Shown: positions 1 to 8,242 of the stretch, one piece after another
How the letters are laid out: each line of letters begins with the position of its first letter
How positions within the stretch are numbered: position 1 is the stretch's first letter
Notes under the pieces: generated by a model
Database searches by the model: none
Told to the model about the DNA's origin: nothing
Seen by the model: only the letters and a program-made list of their open reading frames with translations
Source of the DNA: an uncultured Blautia sp.
GTDB lineage: Bacteria; Bacillota; Clostridia; Lachnospirales; Lachnospiraceae
Direction of reading: 5' to 3'
Assembly: GCA_900553515.1 (NCBI GenBank)
Contig: USDN01000046.1
Coordinates: forward strand, 1 to 22,444
Length of the DNA stretch: 22,444 nt
Made by a program: the position numbers and the translations under genes

Positions 1-60
1 GTTCGAACCCTGGACACCCTGATTAAGAGTCAGGTGCTCTACCAACTGAGCTAAAGACGC
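1..60 (-). tRNA. tRNA-Lys(CTT), 3' end cut by window edge
   Basis: On the minus strand the sequence begins with a 7-nt acceptor strand GCGTCTT, then TA and the D-arm core AGCTCAGTTGGTAGAGC. The anticodon arm follows as CCTGA-CTCTTAA-TCAGG, with loop anticodon CTT, which reads the Lys codon AAG. The T-loop motif GTTCGAAC reaches position 1, so the 3' T-stem and acceptor strand lie outside the window. The 5' end at 60 is set by the acceptor length. It sits about 37 bases after the likely start of transcription from the promoter at 104-132, so it may be the first gene of a tRNA cluster extending left. Confidence 0.93.
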
Positions 61-103
61 TTATTTACTTTTATGCGTTTGCTATTTCCTTAACGCAAGA
101 ATT

Positions 104-132
104 ATTATACGAAACCACAGATAAAAAGTCAA
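104..132 (-). promoter_or_regulatory. Promoter of the tRNA-Lys transcript
   Basis: Read on the minus strand there is a -35 TTGACT (127-132), a 17-base spacer and a perfect -10 TATAAT (104-109), a near-consensus SigA promoter pointing at the tRNA. The AT-rich gap 61-196 holds nothing else I can name. Confidence 0.85.
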
Positions 133-196
133 GCATTATTTTATAATTTTTTCACTTTTTCAATTCACCCTTTTTCTTCATTTTTTTACAGCCGCC

Positions 197-1114
197 TTAT
201 GGCAGCTGTTTTCCAGCTGCCATATAAAGGGCATACCATTCCTCACGAGTCAGCTCCACATCTGAAGCTCTGGCGGTTTCTGCCACTCTTTTTTTATTTG
301 TACTTCCCACTATTGCCTGTATCCCTGCCGGATGACGCAGAATCCATGCGATAGCGACCGCATTGTTTGTTACGTGATATTTCTCCGCCAATACATCGAT
401 CAGCCTGTTTAGCTCTGGAAACTTCTCATTTCCCAGAAACACTCCTTCAAACATCCCATACTGTACCGTTGACCATGCCTGTATCCTGATATCCTTCAGC
501 CTGCAGTATTCCAAAACACTTCCATCACGGTTTACACCTGCTTCATTGTGGACATTGACATTTAATCCGGAATCTATGATATCGCAGTGAGCAATGCTAA
601 ACTGAAGCTGATTGATGCAGATCCGCGAGTCACAGTAATGATTCAAAAGTTCCATCTGCATGGCATTCTGATTGCTCACGCCAAAGTAACGTACTTTTCC
701 CTGTTTTTCCAGGATATCAAAAGCTTCCGCCACCTCCTCCGGCTCCATAAGCGTGTCCGGACGGTGGAGAAGAAGAATATCCAGATAATCTGTACGAAGA
801 CGTTTCAAACTTTCTTCTACGGATTTCAGAATATAATCTCTGGAAAAATCATAGCAGATGCCTGAACGGATACCACATTTACTCTGTATCAGCATTTTGT
901 CTCTGGGGATCCCTTCCACTGCTTCCCCAAAAATTCTCTCGGCCTCTCCTTTTCCGTAGATATCTGCATGATCAAAAAAATTGATTCCCTGATCCATAGC
1001 AGTATCTATCAATTCTCTCACTGCATCTTTTGTCCCAAGTCCCGAAAGCCGCATACAGCCCAACGCGATCTGAGAAGCTTTTATCTTATCTTTTCCTATA
1101 CAAATGTTCTTCAT
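197..1114 (-). CDS. Aldo/keto reductase family oxidoreductase
   Basis: This is a 305-residue, full-length (beta/alpha)8 aldo/keto reductase, expected to be a soluble NAD(P)H-dependent carbonyl reductase or sugar dehydrogenase. The catalytic tetrad can be read as D48, Y53 (FFDHADIYG), K79 (IQSKCG) and H117 (LLLHRPD). The C-terminal cofactor region has AIVGSTNKKRVAET. It resembles the YdhF-type group. An upstream in-frame ATG exists, but the start at 1114 is preferred because it forms an ATGA overlap with the GH30 stop and lies behind a GGAG sequence. It is the last gene of the sugar operon, so a sugar or aldehyde from the GH30 product is a plausible substrate, but this is inference. Confidence 0.9.
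   Translation of the reverse strand: MKNICIGKDKIKASQIALGCMRLSGLGTKDAVRELIDTAMDQGINFFDHADIYGKGEAERIFGEAVEGIPRDKMLIQSKCGIRSGICYDFSRDYILKSVEESLKRLRTDYLDILLLHRPDTLMEPEEVAEAFDILEKQGKVRYFGVSNQNAMQMELLNHYCDSRICINQLQFSIAHCDIIDSGLNVNVHNEAGVNRDGSVLEYCRLKDIRIQAWSTVQYGMFEGVFLGNEKFPELNRLIDVLAEKYHVTNNAVAIAWILRHPAGIQAIVGSTNKKRVAETARASDVELTREEWYALYMAAGKQLP
198..224. repeat. Perfect hairpin over the end of the reductase gene
   Basis: ATGGCAGCTG (199-208) and CAGCTGCCAT (214-223) form a perfect inverted repeat with a 5-base loop, and 198/224 add one more pair. It covers the last codons and stop of the aldo/keto reductase. A second, mutually exclusive hairpin can form between 188-196 and 201-209. In the minus (gene) direction A residues follow instead of T residues, so it is not a textbook intrinsic terminator. 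It may be an mRNA 3'-end stabiliser or a Rho-independent-like end with a poor U tract. Confidence 0.45.
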
Positions 1115-2460
1115 GATACACTTTCTCCCTCTATCACTCCGCTTCCAATTGACTGCGGTTCCACATGAATACATACACACTGGTCATTCAGCCTTATATA
1201 AACAGGAAGTTCTTTTTCTGTTCTGTTTAAAAGTACAAATACTATTTTCGTATCTGTTTGAAATGCCGTCACTTCCAGCTGATCCGTATAGCAGCTTGTA
1301 CCGATCCTGATTGCTCCCGGCTCTATAAAATGGCTGAAATGCCACAGATATCCCTGAAGCTTCCCCTCTGTCAGTTCTTTTTCTTCAGTATGATACAGAT
1401 AAGGAGCATCACAGTAGTTTTTCACATGATTTGGACCTCCCTGCTCATCAAGAACAAGGTTCCAGTCAATAAAGACATTCATCCCTGCATTAAAGTCCCC
1501 TATCATATCATGGGCATATTTCTGTGCGTTGTTCAGGTACTCCTCCTGACTGAATTTACTGAATTCAATGCAGGCCTCTGACAGTAAAAGCTTTTTATCC
1601 GGATATTTCTCCCGAATCATACGAAGAGCATCAAAATGATCTCCGCTGTACCAGTGAAAAGCCAGGCCTGCGATCATATGAGCCGTTGTCTCATCGATCA
1701 GTGTTTCCGCCCACTCAAAACATCTTTCCTTGTTATGATCCCAGATATAAATCTCTATATCTTCCAGATGGTTTTCCTCCATTGCGGGCCACATATAATC
1801 TCTCAGAAATTCTTTTTGCTCTTCCGCTGTAAAAATACAGGAATCCCAGGTCTGCACCGCTTTCGGTTCATTCTGCAGTGTTATCGCTTTTACCTGATAT
1901 CCCCGATTTCTGTATTCTCTGACATAACGGCACAGATATTCTGCCCACCTTTTCCGATATTTTTCTTTCAGTTTTCCACCATGATTCCTGTCTCCGTTTG
2001 TCTTCATGTAAGCCGGAGGGCTCCAAGGAGACAGCATAATGTCCAGCTTTCCGCCATAAGATTTTTCTGCAGCATCCAGAAGGGGGAGAATATATCTTTC
2101 TACTCTTTCGAAGGAAAACTTTTTAAACTCCTCATCCTCTTCCCAGGGATCCGCCTCATAATGACCCAATGAAAAATCACAGCTGTCTATGGGAATCCTT
2201 ACCAGGGAATATTTCATATTTTCTTTTCCAAAATACTGCTGCAGCATTTCCTGCTTCTGTTTTTCATCCATCAGCGAAAAAATATAGCCTGCTGATTCTG
2301 TTATCGCCCCGCCAAAACCTTCTGCTTTCTGGTATTTTACTTGCGGATAAAGGTTGAGCACCTGATTTTCCTGCCCATCATCTCCATGAAAATGGTACAC
2401 TGTCTTTCTCCGGTCTTTGACATTATCTTTATAGGTTGTCGCTATATAAGTCAGTTTCAT
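1111..2460 (-). CDS. Glycoside hydrolase family 30 (beta-glycosidase)
   Basis: This 449-residue protein has a GH30 (glucosylceramidase-like) layout: a split (beta/alpha)8 barrel followed by a short beta-rich C-terminal part from about residue 375. It shows the early GFGGAITES motif (48-56), LVRIPIDSCDFS (86-97), SPWSPPAYMKTNG (144-156), the acid/base glutamate E198 in LQNEPKAVQTW, and the nucleophile E295 in LLLSEACIEF. There is no signal peptide, so it acts in the cytoplasm on imported oligosaccharides, fitting the transporter upstream. GH30 members cleave beta-glucosyl, beta-xylosyl, beta-1,6-glucan or beta-fucosyl links; the exact specificity cannot be told. Its ATG overlaps the regulator's stop by four bases (2457-2460), and a GGGAGGAG ribosome site sits just upstream. 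Confidence 0.92.
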   Translation of the reverse strand: MKLTYIATTYKDNVKDRRKTVYHFHGDDGQENQVLNLYPQVKYQKAEGFGGAITESAGYIFSLMDEKQKQEMLQQYFGKENMKYSLVRIPIDSCDFSLGHYEADPWEEDEEFKKFSFERVERYILPLLDAAEKSYGGKLDIMLSPWSPPAYMKTNGDRNHGGKLKEKYRKRWAEYLCRYVREYRNRGYQVKAITLQNEPKAVQTWDSCIFTAEEQKEFLRDYMWPAMEENHLEDIEIYIWDHNKERCFEWAETLIDETTAHMIAGLAFHWYSGDHFDALRMIREKYPDKKLLLSEACIEFSKFSQEEYLNNAQKYAHDMIGDFNAGMNVFIDWNLVLDEQGGPNHVKNYCDAPYLYHTEEKELTEGKLQGYLWHFSHFIEPGAIRIGTSCYTDQLEVTAFQTDTKIVFVLLNRTEKELPVYIRLNDQCVCIHVEPQSIGSGVIEGESVS

Positions 2461-3203
2461 TTGACTCCTCCCTGCTGTTTTCTCATCCGATATTCTTTCG
2501 GAGACATTCCTTTTATTTTTTTAAAAACTCTGGAAAAATACTTTTCATCTTTAAATCCTACCTTATAGGCAATTTCATAATTTTTCAGAAAATTCTGTTC
2601 CAGATAACAGCTTGCCCTGTCTATCCGTATCTGGTTCAGCTGATCGTTAAAACTGCAGCCCAGATGCTGATTCAGCAAAGTAGAAAGATATCCTGCCGAT
2701 ATTCCCAGTTTTTCCGCTACTCCAGAAAGAGAAATATCTCTGGAATACGCCTCTTTCATATATTCCAGTGCATCCTCCACAAAAGGATTCTTCTCTTCCG
2801 CAGATAACTGCTGTACCTCCTCGGTTCCAAGATATTCGTCTGCAAGTCTGTTCAGGCAGTCCAGGATATCAGAAGCCCTCATAGGCTTCAGAAAATATTC
2901 TCTGGCACCAAATTTTATTGCTTCCTGAGCATAAACAAACTCATCATATCCGCTGAGGATGACCGTAACCGGATGGATCCCCGCTTTTTTGGCCTCCTTC
3001 ATTACATCCAGCCCTGTTTTCAAGGGCATCTGTACGTCCAGAATCATAAATTCCGGCTGATATTTCAGAAGCAGATCGATTGCCTCCTGTCCGTTTTCTG
3101 CCTCGTATATTTTATCAAAACGGTCTGTATGCAGCTTTATGTATTTTGCCACTCCGCGGCGTATCATGTCCTCATCGTCCGCAATCAGTATGTTTATTGA
3201 CAT
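2457..3203 (-). CDS. YesN-like response regulator, REC + AraC HTH
   Basis: This is a 248-residue two-component regulator. The N-terminal receiver has acidic residues D9-D10, the phosphoacceptor D56 (MILDVQMP), S84 and K107 (YFLKPM). After a short linker, residues about 148-243 form an AraC/XylS double helix-turn-helix with the typical ending GFKDEKYFSRVFKKIKGMSPKEYR. It is shorter than YesN proteins that carry a long middle domain. It overlaps the kinase gene by 10 bases and the GH30 gene by 4, so sensor, regulator and enzyme are translationally coupled. It is likely the transcription activator of this operon, responding to the kinase. Confidence 0.94.
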   Translation of the reverse strand: MSINILIADDEDMIRRGVAKYIKLHTDRFDKIYEAENGQEAIDLLLKYQPEFMILDVQMPLKTGLDVMKEAKKAGIHPVTVILSGYDEFVYAQEAIKFGAREYFLKPMRASDILDCLNRLADEYLGTEEVQQLSAEEKNPFVEDALEYMKEAYSRDISLSGVAEKLGISAGYLSTLLNQHLGCSFNDQLNQIRIDRASCYLEQNFLKNYEIAYKVGFKDEKYFSRVFKKIKGMSPKEYRMRKQQGGVK

Positions 3204-5011
3204 GATTCCTTTTCCTCCTCCCAGGGGATAGTCAGAACAACCATAGTTCCTTTTCCTATATCACTTCGTATTTCCAGGCTGAAATTCCCATGATATTTCA
3301 GGCGCAGCCTTTCCCTGATATTTTTTATGGCATACCTTCCAATCCTCTGTTTTGCATAATTATCCGGTTCTTCTTCCCATACGGCATTGATCTGTTCCTG
3401 ACTCATTCCAACTCCAGTGTCCATGATCTCAAATAAAATATGACCGTCCTTTGGTTTTCCGGAAATCTTCAGATAACAGGGGGTTCCCACATTTTCAAAT
3501 CCATGTACAATCGCATTTTCCACAAAAGGCTGCAGGATCAGCTTAGGAATTTTCACCTTTTTTATCTGCTCATCCATCTGGATCTCATAGTTGAGGCGCT
3601 TTCCAAAACGCATTTTCTGGATCTGCAGATATCTGGAAACAAGTTCCGTTTCCTGTCCTATGGTCACATCCCCGTTTCCTCTGTTAAGTACAAGCCGAAA
3701 AAGCTGGGACAGTGCAAGAATACTCTCACCAATCGTCTCGTTTCCCTCTTCAACTGCCTCCCAGTACAGAGAATCCAGTGTATTATATAAAAAATGTGGA
3801 TTAATCTGTGCCTGAAGAGCTGCCAGTTCGCTTTCTTTTTCCCTGAGAGTGATCACATAATTCTCGTCGATCAATGTGCGGATATCTTCCACCATATCGT
3901 TGAAGCATTTTGCCACCTCGCCAATTTCGTCCTCTGTCTCCACCCGGAGTTTCTGGCTGAAATCGCCGGCCGAAAATTTGCGCAGCGCTTCATTCAGTTC
4001 CCGCAAAGGTCCGGTCACGCCTTTTGATATGATCAGAAGCAGCGGAAGAAGCCCCACCAGGATACCCAGAAGAAGGGTAAGCGGCATATTCGCAATATCC
4101 AGAATCTGCATCCTCAAACCGTACCGCGGCATGATTTTACAGACAATACTGGCGTTTTTGTCCAGCTGACTGCAGATAATATCATAATCACCATAAACAA
4201 AATGGAGCTCTCTGTCTTGAGGATCTTGTCTGATAAATTCCTGACTTTTCAGATATTTTTTTACATCTTTATCTATATCTCCCACACAGCTTAGTTCACC
4301 ACCGTTGGGATCCAGGATCATCACACTCTCCTTTTCCTTTTCCAAAATACTTTCGCACAGCTCTTCCAGTCTTTCCCGACTGAATCCTATGACAATATAA
4401 CCCAGTGTTTTTTTCTGTGTCAGATCAAAAATCTCTCTGCACAGCACGATCTTGTCATCCCTGCTGGAAATATAAACCTCCCTGCTGTCCTTTGGAATCT
4501 GTTTCCACACCATTCCGCTTTTACTGCGGATTGTTTCTTTATAAACATAGGTTTTTTTTACCTGTTCTATATCCGGAAGATAAACGCTGCCATCCATTCC
4601 GCGAAGATACGGACGAACTCCATTTGTCGGATAAATGGCGATGGTCTTGATATGCCCCTTCAGTGCAATCATATCCTGTACTATCTGCATAGGGGCTTCT
4701 TCCAGCCAGAGCTTGGCGTTTATATTCAGAATATCCGGATCATGTGCCGTAAGAAGATTATGAATTTCATTGTTAATGCAGATATAAGTAGAAAAATCCT
4801 TGATGTCCGTCTGAAGAACACGGATACTCTCTGCCAGAGTTCTGACATTGTTCCTGCTGGTGCCCAGCCGTTCATCGGCTACCTTCTGATAATTATAAAA
4901 AAGAAGAGCAGTACATATCAGAATCAGCACAGGAGTAATCGTCAGATATCCATAAAATACCAGCTTTGCCCTTACACTTAATCCATTTATCCACTGCTTT
5001 ATCTTTTTCAT
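3194..5011 (-). CDS. YesM-like sensor histidine kinase
   Basis: This is a 605-residue membrane kinase of the sugar-sensing YesM group. TM1 spans about 16-40, followed by an extracytoplasmic sensing region (about 41-300, probably Cache-like). TM2 spans about 308-330 and a HAMP domain about 331-385. The His_kinase domain has the phosphoacceptor H406 in the hallmark INPHFLYNTLDSLYWE. The ATPase domain has an N-box at PFVENAIVHGF (495-505), DTGVGMS (531-537) and the helix after GRYAIKNIRERL. The start is supported by an upstream GAGGAG site. It sits between the permease genes and the response regulator and probably senses a sugar or the loaded binding protein. Confidence 0.94.
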   Translation of the reverse strand: MKKIKQWINGLSVRAKLVFYGYLTITPVLILICTALLFYNYQKVADERLGTSRNNVRTLAESIRVLQTDIKDFSTYICINNEIHNLLTAHDPDILNINAKLWLEEAPMQIVQDMIALKGHIKTIAIYPTNGVRPYLRGMDGSVYLPDIEQVKKTYVYKETIRSKSGMVWKQIPKDSREVYISSRDDKIVLCREIFDLTQKKTLGYIVIGFSRERLEELCESILEKEKESVMILDPNGGELSCVGDIDKDVKKYLKSQEFIRQDPQDRELHFVYGDYDIICSQLDKNASIVCKIMPRYGLRMQILDIANMPLTLLLGILVGLLPLLLIISKGVTGPLRELNEALRKFSAGDFSQKLRVETEDEIGEVAKCFNDMVEDIRTLIDENYVITLREKESELAALQAQINPHFLYNTLDSLYWEAVEEGNETIGESILALSQLFRLVLNRGNGDVTIGQETELVSRYLQIQKMRFGKRLNYEIQMDEQIKKVKIPKLILQPFVENAIVHGFENVGTPCYLKISGKPKDGHILFEIMDTGVGMSQEQINAVWEEEPDNYAKQRIGRYAIKNIRERLRLKYHGNFSLEIRSDIGKGTMVVLTIPWEEEKESCQ

Positions 5012-5026
5012 ATACTGATCTCCTCG

Positions 5027-5866
5027 TTATCCTTTTACAGCTCCCATAGCCACACCCTTGGTGATGTGCTTATTAAGAATAATATAAACAACTACGGCAG
5101 GCGCTGCAGTAAGTGCCATAACAGCAAACTGCACCGCATAGTTGGACGAATACTGCCCGGTGAATTCCAATACGGAAAATGGAAGAGTTTTCCATTTAGG
5201 GGAGCTCAGATAGGTACTTGCCATCATAAACTCATTCCAGTTATTCAAAAATGTCATGATCGCCACAGTTGCAATAGAAGACTTCAGCATAGGAGTCACA
5301 ATCTGAAAAATAATCCTGTATATACCACATCCGTCCATTACAGCTGCCTCTTCCAGTTCCACGGGAATGGACTCCAGAAAGCTTGTCATCAGGAAAAGTC
5401 CCTGAGGAAGTGAAAAGGCAACATAAGGAATCAGAAGCGCCCATATGGTATCTGTCAGTCCCAGCATGCTGTAGATCTTATAATTTGGCAGAAGAGTCGC
5501 ATGGATCGGTATCATCATTCCCATCAGAAGAAGCGTCTTTACCAGAGGACTTAACCTCCAGTACATACGCCTGCAGGCAAAGGCCGCCATAATAGATATC
5601 AGGATTACCAGAATCACTGCCAGCCCGTTGATCAGGACACTGTTTTTTAAGTATAGCAAAAAATGACCGTCTATAAAAGCTTTTACATAATTTCCCCACT
5701 GGATTTTTTCCGGGATAATCAGAAGACCGCTGGTAAACATCTCATTGCTGCTTGCCAGAGAGAAATCTGTCAGCCATACCAGAGGAAATATCTGTATGAC
5801 CGCCACAAGGATCAAAATGATCCATAAAAGGACTTTCGTGATCTTTTTGTTTCCCTTTTGCTTCAT
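5027..5866 (-). CDS. Sugar ABC transporter permease, MalG type (CUT1)
   Basis: This 279-residue inner-membrane protein has six predicted membrane helices. Helix 1 is about 10-32, and the last helix ends near AAPAVVVYIILNKHITKG. The EAA loop that docks to the ATPase is seen in PVELEEAAVMDGCGIYR. The C-terminal ending GAVKG is common in this family. The start overlaps the upstream permease stop by one base (TAATG, at 5866) and has an AGAAGGAGG ribosome site. Together with the next permease it forms the channel for the sugar delivered by the binding protein at 6832-8112. No ATPase gene is present nearby; CUT1 systems often share an MsmK-type ATPase encoded elsewhere. Confidence 0.93.
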   Translation of the reverse strand: MKQKGNKKITKVLLWIILILVAVIQIFPLVWLTDFSLASSNEMFTSGLLIIPEKIQWGNYVKAFIDGHFLLYLKNSVLINGLAVILVILISIMAAFACRRMYWRLSPLVKTLLLMGMMIPIHATLLPNYKIYSMLGLTDTIWALLIPYVAFSLPQGLFLMTSFLESIPVELEEAAVMDGCGIYRIIFQIVTPMLKSSIATVAIMTFLNNWNEFMMASTYLSSPKWKTLPFSVLEFTGQYSSNYAVQFAVMALTAAPAVVVYIILNKHITKGVAMGAVKG

Positions 5867-6774
5867 TATGCCGGCCTCCTTCTGCTCTGTCTGCGGATTT
5901 TCTTCTCATCTCTGTCTTCAAATACCTTATTCAGAACTACGGTTGTCACAAGACATATAATAATAAATACGACGCCAATGGCATTTCCATAGCCGTACTT
6001 AAATGCCTTAAATGCCTGCTGATACAGGTAATTTGCTGCAAACTGAGTACTGTTTCCAGGGCCTCCGTTGGTAAGAAGATACACTGTCTCCATCTGCTTC
6101 AGCGCCGAAATCACTGCCATTGTCACATTAACCTGTATTACCGGCTTCATCAGGGGAAGCGTGATACGGAGAAACGTTGTCTTCTGATCTGCACCGTCGA
6201 TGGCCGCTGCCTCATATAACACTGGATCGATATTTTTTATCCCGGTATAATAAATCAGCATTCCCCATCCAAAACCATGCCAGATCAAAACAATCAGTAC
6301 GGACCAGATAGCGTTATCCATGGAGAACCAGTTGATGTCCCCTTTTCCTCCAAATGCCTTGATAATATTATTTAAAAGACCAAAATCCGGATTATATATA
6401 AATTTCCACAGATATGCGATAACCGCTACTGAAATTACATTTGGTATAAAATACACACATCTGAAAAATCCCTCTCCTTTTCCGCCAAGCTTATCCAGTA
6501 CAGCCGCTACTATAAGCGCAAGAGGATGCTGAATACAGATAAAACCTATTGCCAGAAACAAAGAGTTACGAAGTGAAAGCCAGAACGTTCCGTCGTGTAA
6601 AAGCTGTTTATAGTTTTCCATTCCTATCATCTGGTATGATCCCATACCTGAATAATCTGTAAATCCATAAAAAACACTCAGGCATATAGGTGCCAGTATT
6701 GCAAACACAAACAGCAGTAAACCCGGAATTACCAGACTGAAGATCACAAGCTTGTTGCTATAAAGCTTTTTCAT
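5866..6774 (-). CDS. Sugar ABC transporter permease, MalF/UgpA type (CUT1)
   Basis: This 302-residue permease starts MKKLYSNKLVIF. The first membrane helix is about 10-32 and the EAA loop is LYEAAAIDGADQKTTFLRITLPLMKP. The conserved LTNGGPGNST stretch, typical of MalF/UgpA-type permeases, is present. The start at 6774 is chosen over an upstream in-frame ATG because a clear AGGAGG lies 8-13 bases before it, and because the longer reading would run into the hairpin at 6788-6821. It pairs with the MalG-type protein downstream. Confidence 0.93.
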   Translation of the reverse strand: MKKLYSNKLVIFSLVIPGLLLFVFAILAPICLSVFYGFTDYSGMGSYQMIGMENYKQLLHDGTFWLSLRNSLFLAIGFICIQHPLALIVAAVLDKLGGKGEGFFRCVYFIPNVISVAVIAYLWKFIYNPDFGLLNNIIKAFGGKGDINWFSMDNAIWSVLIVLIWHGFGWGMLIYYTGIKNIDPVLYEAAAIDGADQKTTFLRITLPLMKPVIQVNVTMAVISALKQMETVYLLTNGGPGNSTQFAANYLYQQAFKAFKYGYGNAIGVVFIIICLVTTVVLNKVFEDRDEKKIRRQSRRRPA

Positions 6775-6787
6775 CGTTTTCCTCCTG

Positions 6788-6821
6788 AAAAAAGTGACTG
6801 CCGGCTGACCAGCAGTCACTT
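6788..6821 (-). terminator. Terminator-like attenuator between binding protein and permeases
   Basis: On the minus strand AAGTGACTGC (6821-6812) pairs perfectly with GCAGTCACTT (6801-6792) around a 10-base loop and runs directly into TTTTTT. It lies just after the binding-protein stop and before the permease ribosome site. Such partial terminators are known in mal-type operons, where binding protein is needed in excess of permease and the 3' hairpin protects the upstream mRNA. Confidence 0.8.
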
Positions 6822-6831
6822 CCCTGAAATT

Positions 6832-8112
6832 TTATTTGCATGCTGCTCCAATAGCTGCAAGGAAATCCTCAGCTGACACACTTCCATTTGATACGCTCTG
6901 GATCTCGCTTTCAATGCTGGTCTTAAAGGCTGACGGGCCACAGTCGTTGATCGGTGTTCCGGATACGCTTGTTGCCTGATTTACTGCATCCACGATCTGC
7001 ATCTGAAGCTCGGTTTCTTCTCCGGTCATATACTCAGACTGATCCTGTGCGGACATTCCCACACCATTTTCCCATCCATATTTGGATAATTTATCCGGCT
7101 GATACATATAGTTTAAGAATTTGACTGCTTCTTCCTTAACTTCTGAATCGGCAGATACCGCATATCCGCCGCCGTTCCATGCAGCAATATCTGTTGCAGC
7201 AGCTTTTCCACCTTCCACTACAGGCATAGTAAACATGCGGATGTTTGTACGGATCTCTTCCGGAATATCTTCATTCAGCGCCATGGAAGACTCCCAGCTT
7301 CCCATATAGAACATAGCTGCCTGTCCATTTGTAAACAGGTTCATTGCCGTTCCATAATCCTGTGAATCATAACCATTCTGGAACAGGCCTGCATCTGCTG
7401 CTTCCTTCAGAAGCTCTGTAGCTTTTTTCAGATTTTCATCAGAAAAATCCCCTGACTTAACTGCGTTGCTTACAATATCTGCGTAATCCTGACCTGCCAC
7501 CTTATAAATCACATCGGAAAGATATACGGCCATCGGCCATCCGTCTCCGCCTGCCATTGCCATGGGGACAATATCTTTTTCTTTAATCTCTCCCGCAAGA
7601 GCGAGCATCTCTTCATAAGTAGCCGGAACCTCCCAGCCATTATCCTCAAACATCTTCTGATTGTAATAAATGCAGGCAACATCTGTATTCCTCGGAAGCC
7701 CGTACAGCTTTCCATCGTAGGTAAATCCATTCAAAGAACCCTCAATAAATTTATAATCTGCATAATCATCTGCATTCAGCTCTGCAAGGACACCTGCCTC
7801 CACAACCTCATCCAGAAAGGCCGGCTGTCCCCAGATGCTTACCACATCCGGCATCCCTTCCATTGAGTATGCTTTAAATTTTGTCTTATAAGCTTCCTCG
7901 TCCAATGCTTCTACCTCAATCTTTACATTAGGGTTTTCTTTCATGTATTCATCAATGATCATCTGCTCGACCAGTCCCTGTCCGTTCTTTCTGTCCGGAA
8001 GGTTGGAAAACACCTTGAGTGTTACGTCTCCGTCATCTGCCATAACTGCCTGGCTGCAGCATCCTGCTGTCATTACCGCTGCCAGCACTACTGCTAACAT
8101 TTTTTTCTTCAT
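6832..8112 (-). CDS. Sugar ABC transporter substrate-binding protein (CUT1)
   Basis: This 426-residue extracytoplasmic binding protein (SBP family 1) has a basic N-terminus and hydrophobic signal MLAVVLAAVMTAGC. The lipid attachment site is probably C18 in TAGC, although the -3 residue is T rather than the usual L; signal peptidase I cleavage after AVMA is the alternative. The body has the usual features LKVFSNLPDRK, PDVVSIWGQ, YGLPRNTDVACIYYNQKMFEDNGWEVPATYEE and FTNGQAAMFYMGSW. The start at 8112 has a strong GGGAGGAAATA ribosome site; the longer reading frame upstream runs antisense through the promoter and is not used. It delivers an unknown oligosaccharide to the permeases. Confidence 0.94.
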   Translation of the reverse strand: MKKKMLAVVLAAVMTAGCCSQAVMADDGDVTLKVFSNLPDRKNGQGLVEQMIIDEYMKENPNVKIEVEALDEEAYKTKFKAYSMEGMPDVVSIWGQPAFLDEVVEAGVLAELNADDYADYKFIEGSLNGFTYDGKLYGLPRNTDVACIYYNQKMFEDNGWEVPATYEEMLALAGEIKEKDIVPMAMAGGDGWPMAVYLSDVIYKVAGQDYADIVSNAVKSGDFSDENLKKATELLKEAADAGLFQNGYDSQDYGTAMNLFTNGQAAMFYMGSWESSMALNEDIPEEIRTNIRMFTMPVVEGGKAAATDIAAWNGGGYAVSADSEVKEEAVKFLNYMYQPDKLSKYGWENGVGMSAQDQSEYMTGEETELQMQIVDAVNQATSVSGTPINDCGPSAFKTSIESEIQSVSNGSVSAEDFLAAIGAACK

Positions 8113-8137
8113 GATATTATTTCCTCCCTTTTTTACT

Positions 8138-8149
8138 TCAAACGTTTGA
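8138..8149. promoter_or_regulatory. LacI/CcpA-type operator palindrome
   Basis: TCAAACGTTTGA is a perfect 12-base palindrome centred on CG, the hallmark of LacI/GalR-family operators. It lies about 13 bases downstream of the -10 box of the sugar-operon promoter, where a bound repressor would block transcription. It fits a catabolite (cre) site only loosely because the outer positions are TC..GA rather than TG..CA. No LacI-family gene is in the window. Confidence 0.6.
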
Positions 8150-8161
8150 TCTGATAATGCT

Positions 8162-8188
8162 ATTGTATCATCCGCAAGATTACGACAA
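8162..8188 (-). promoter_or_regulatory. Promoter of the sugar-use operon
   Basis: On the minus strand the extended -10 TGATACAAT (8162-8170) is preceded by a weak -35 TTGTCG (8183-8188) at 15-base spacing; TGTTGT at 17 bases is an alternative. The weak -35 fits a promoter needing an activator such as the YesN-like regulator. The leader to the ATG is about 45 bases. Confidence 0.6.
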
Positions 8189-8242
8189 CAGATAGTAAAC
8201 TTCCAAAAAGGTGGATTATTTTCATATATGTGAGGTATTTCT

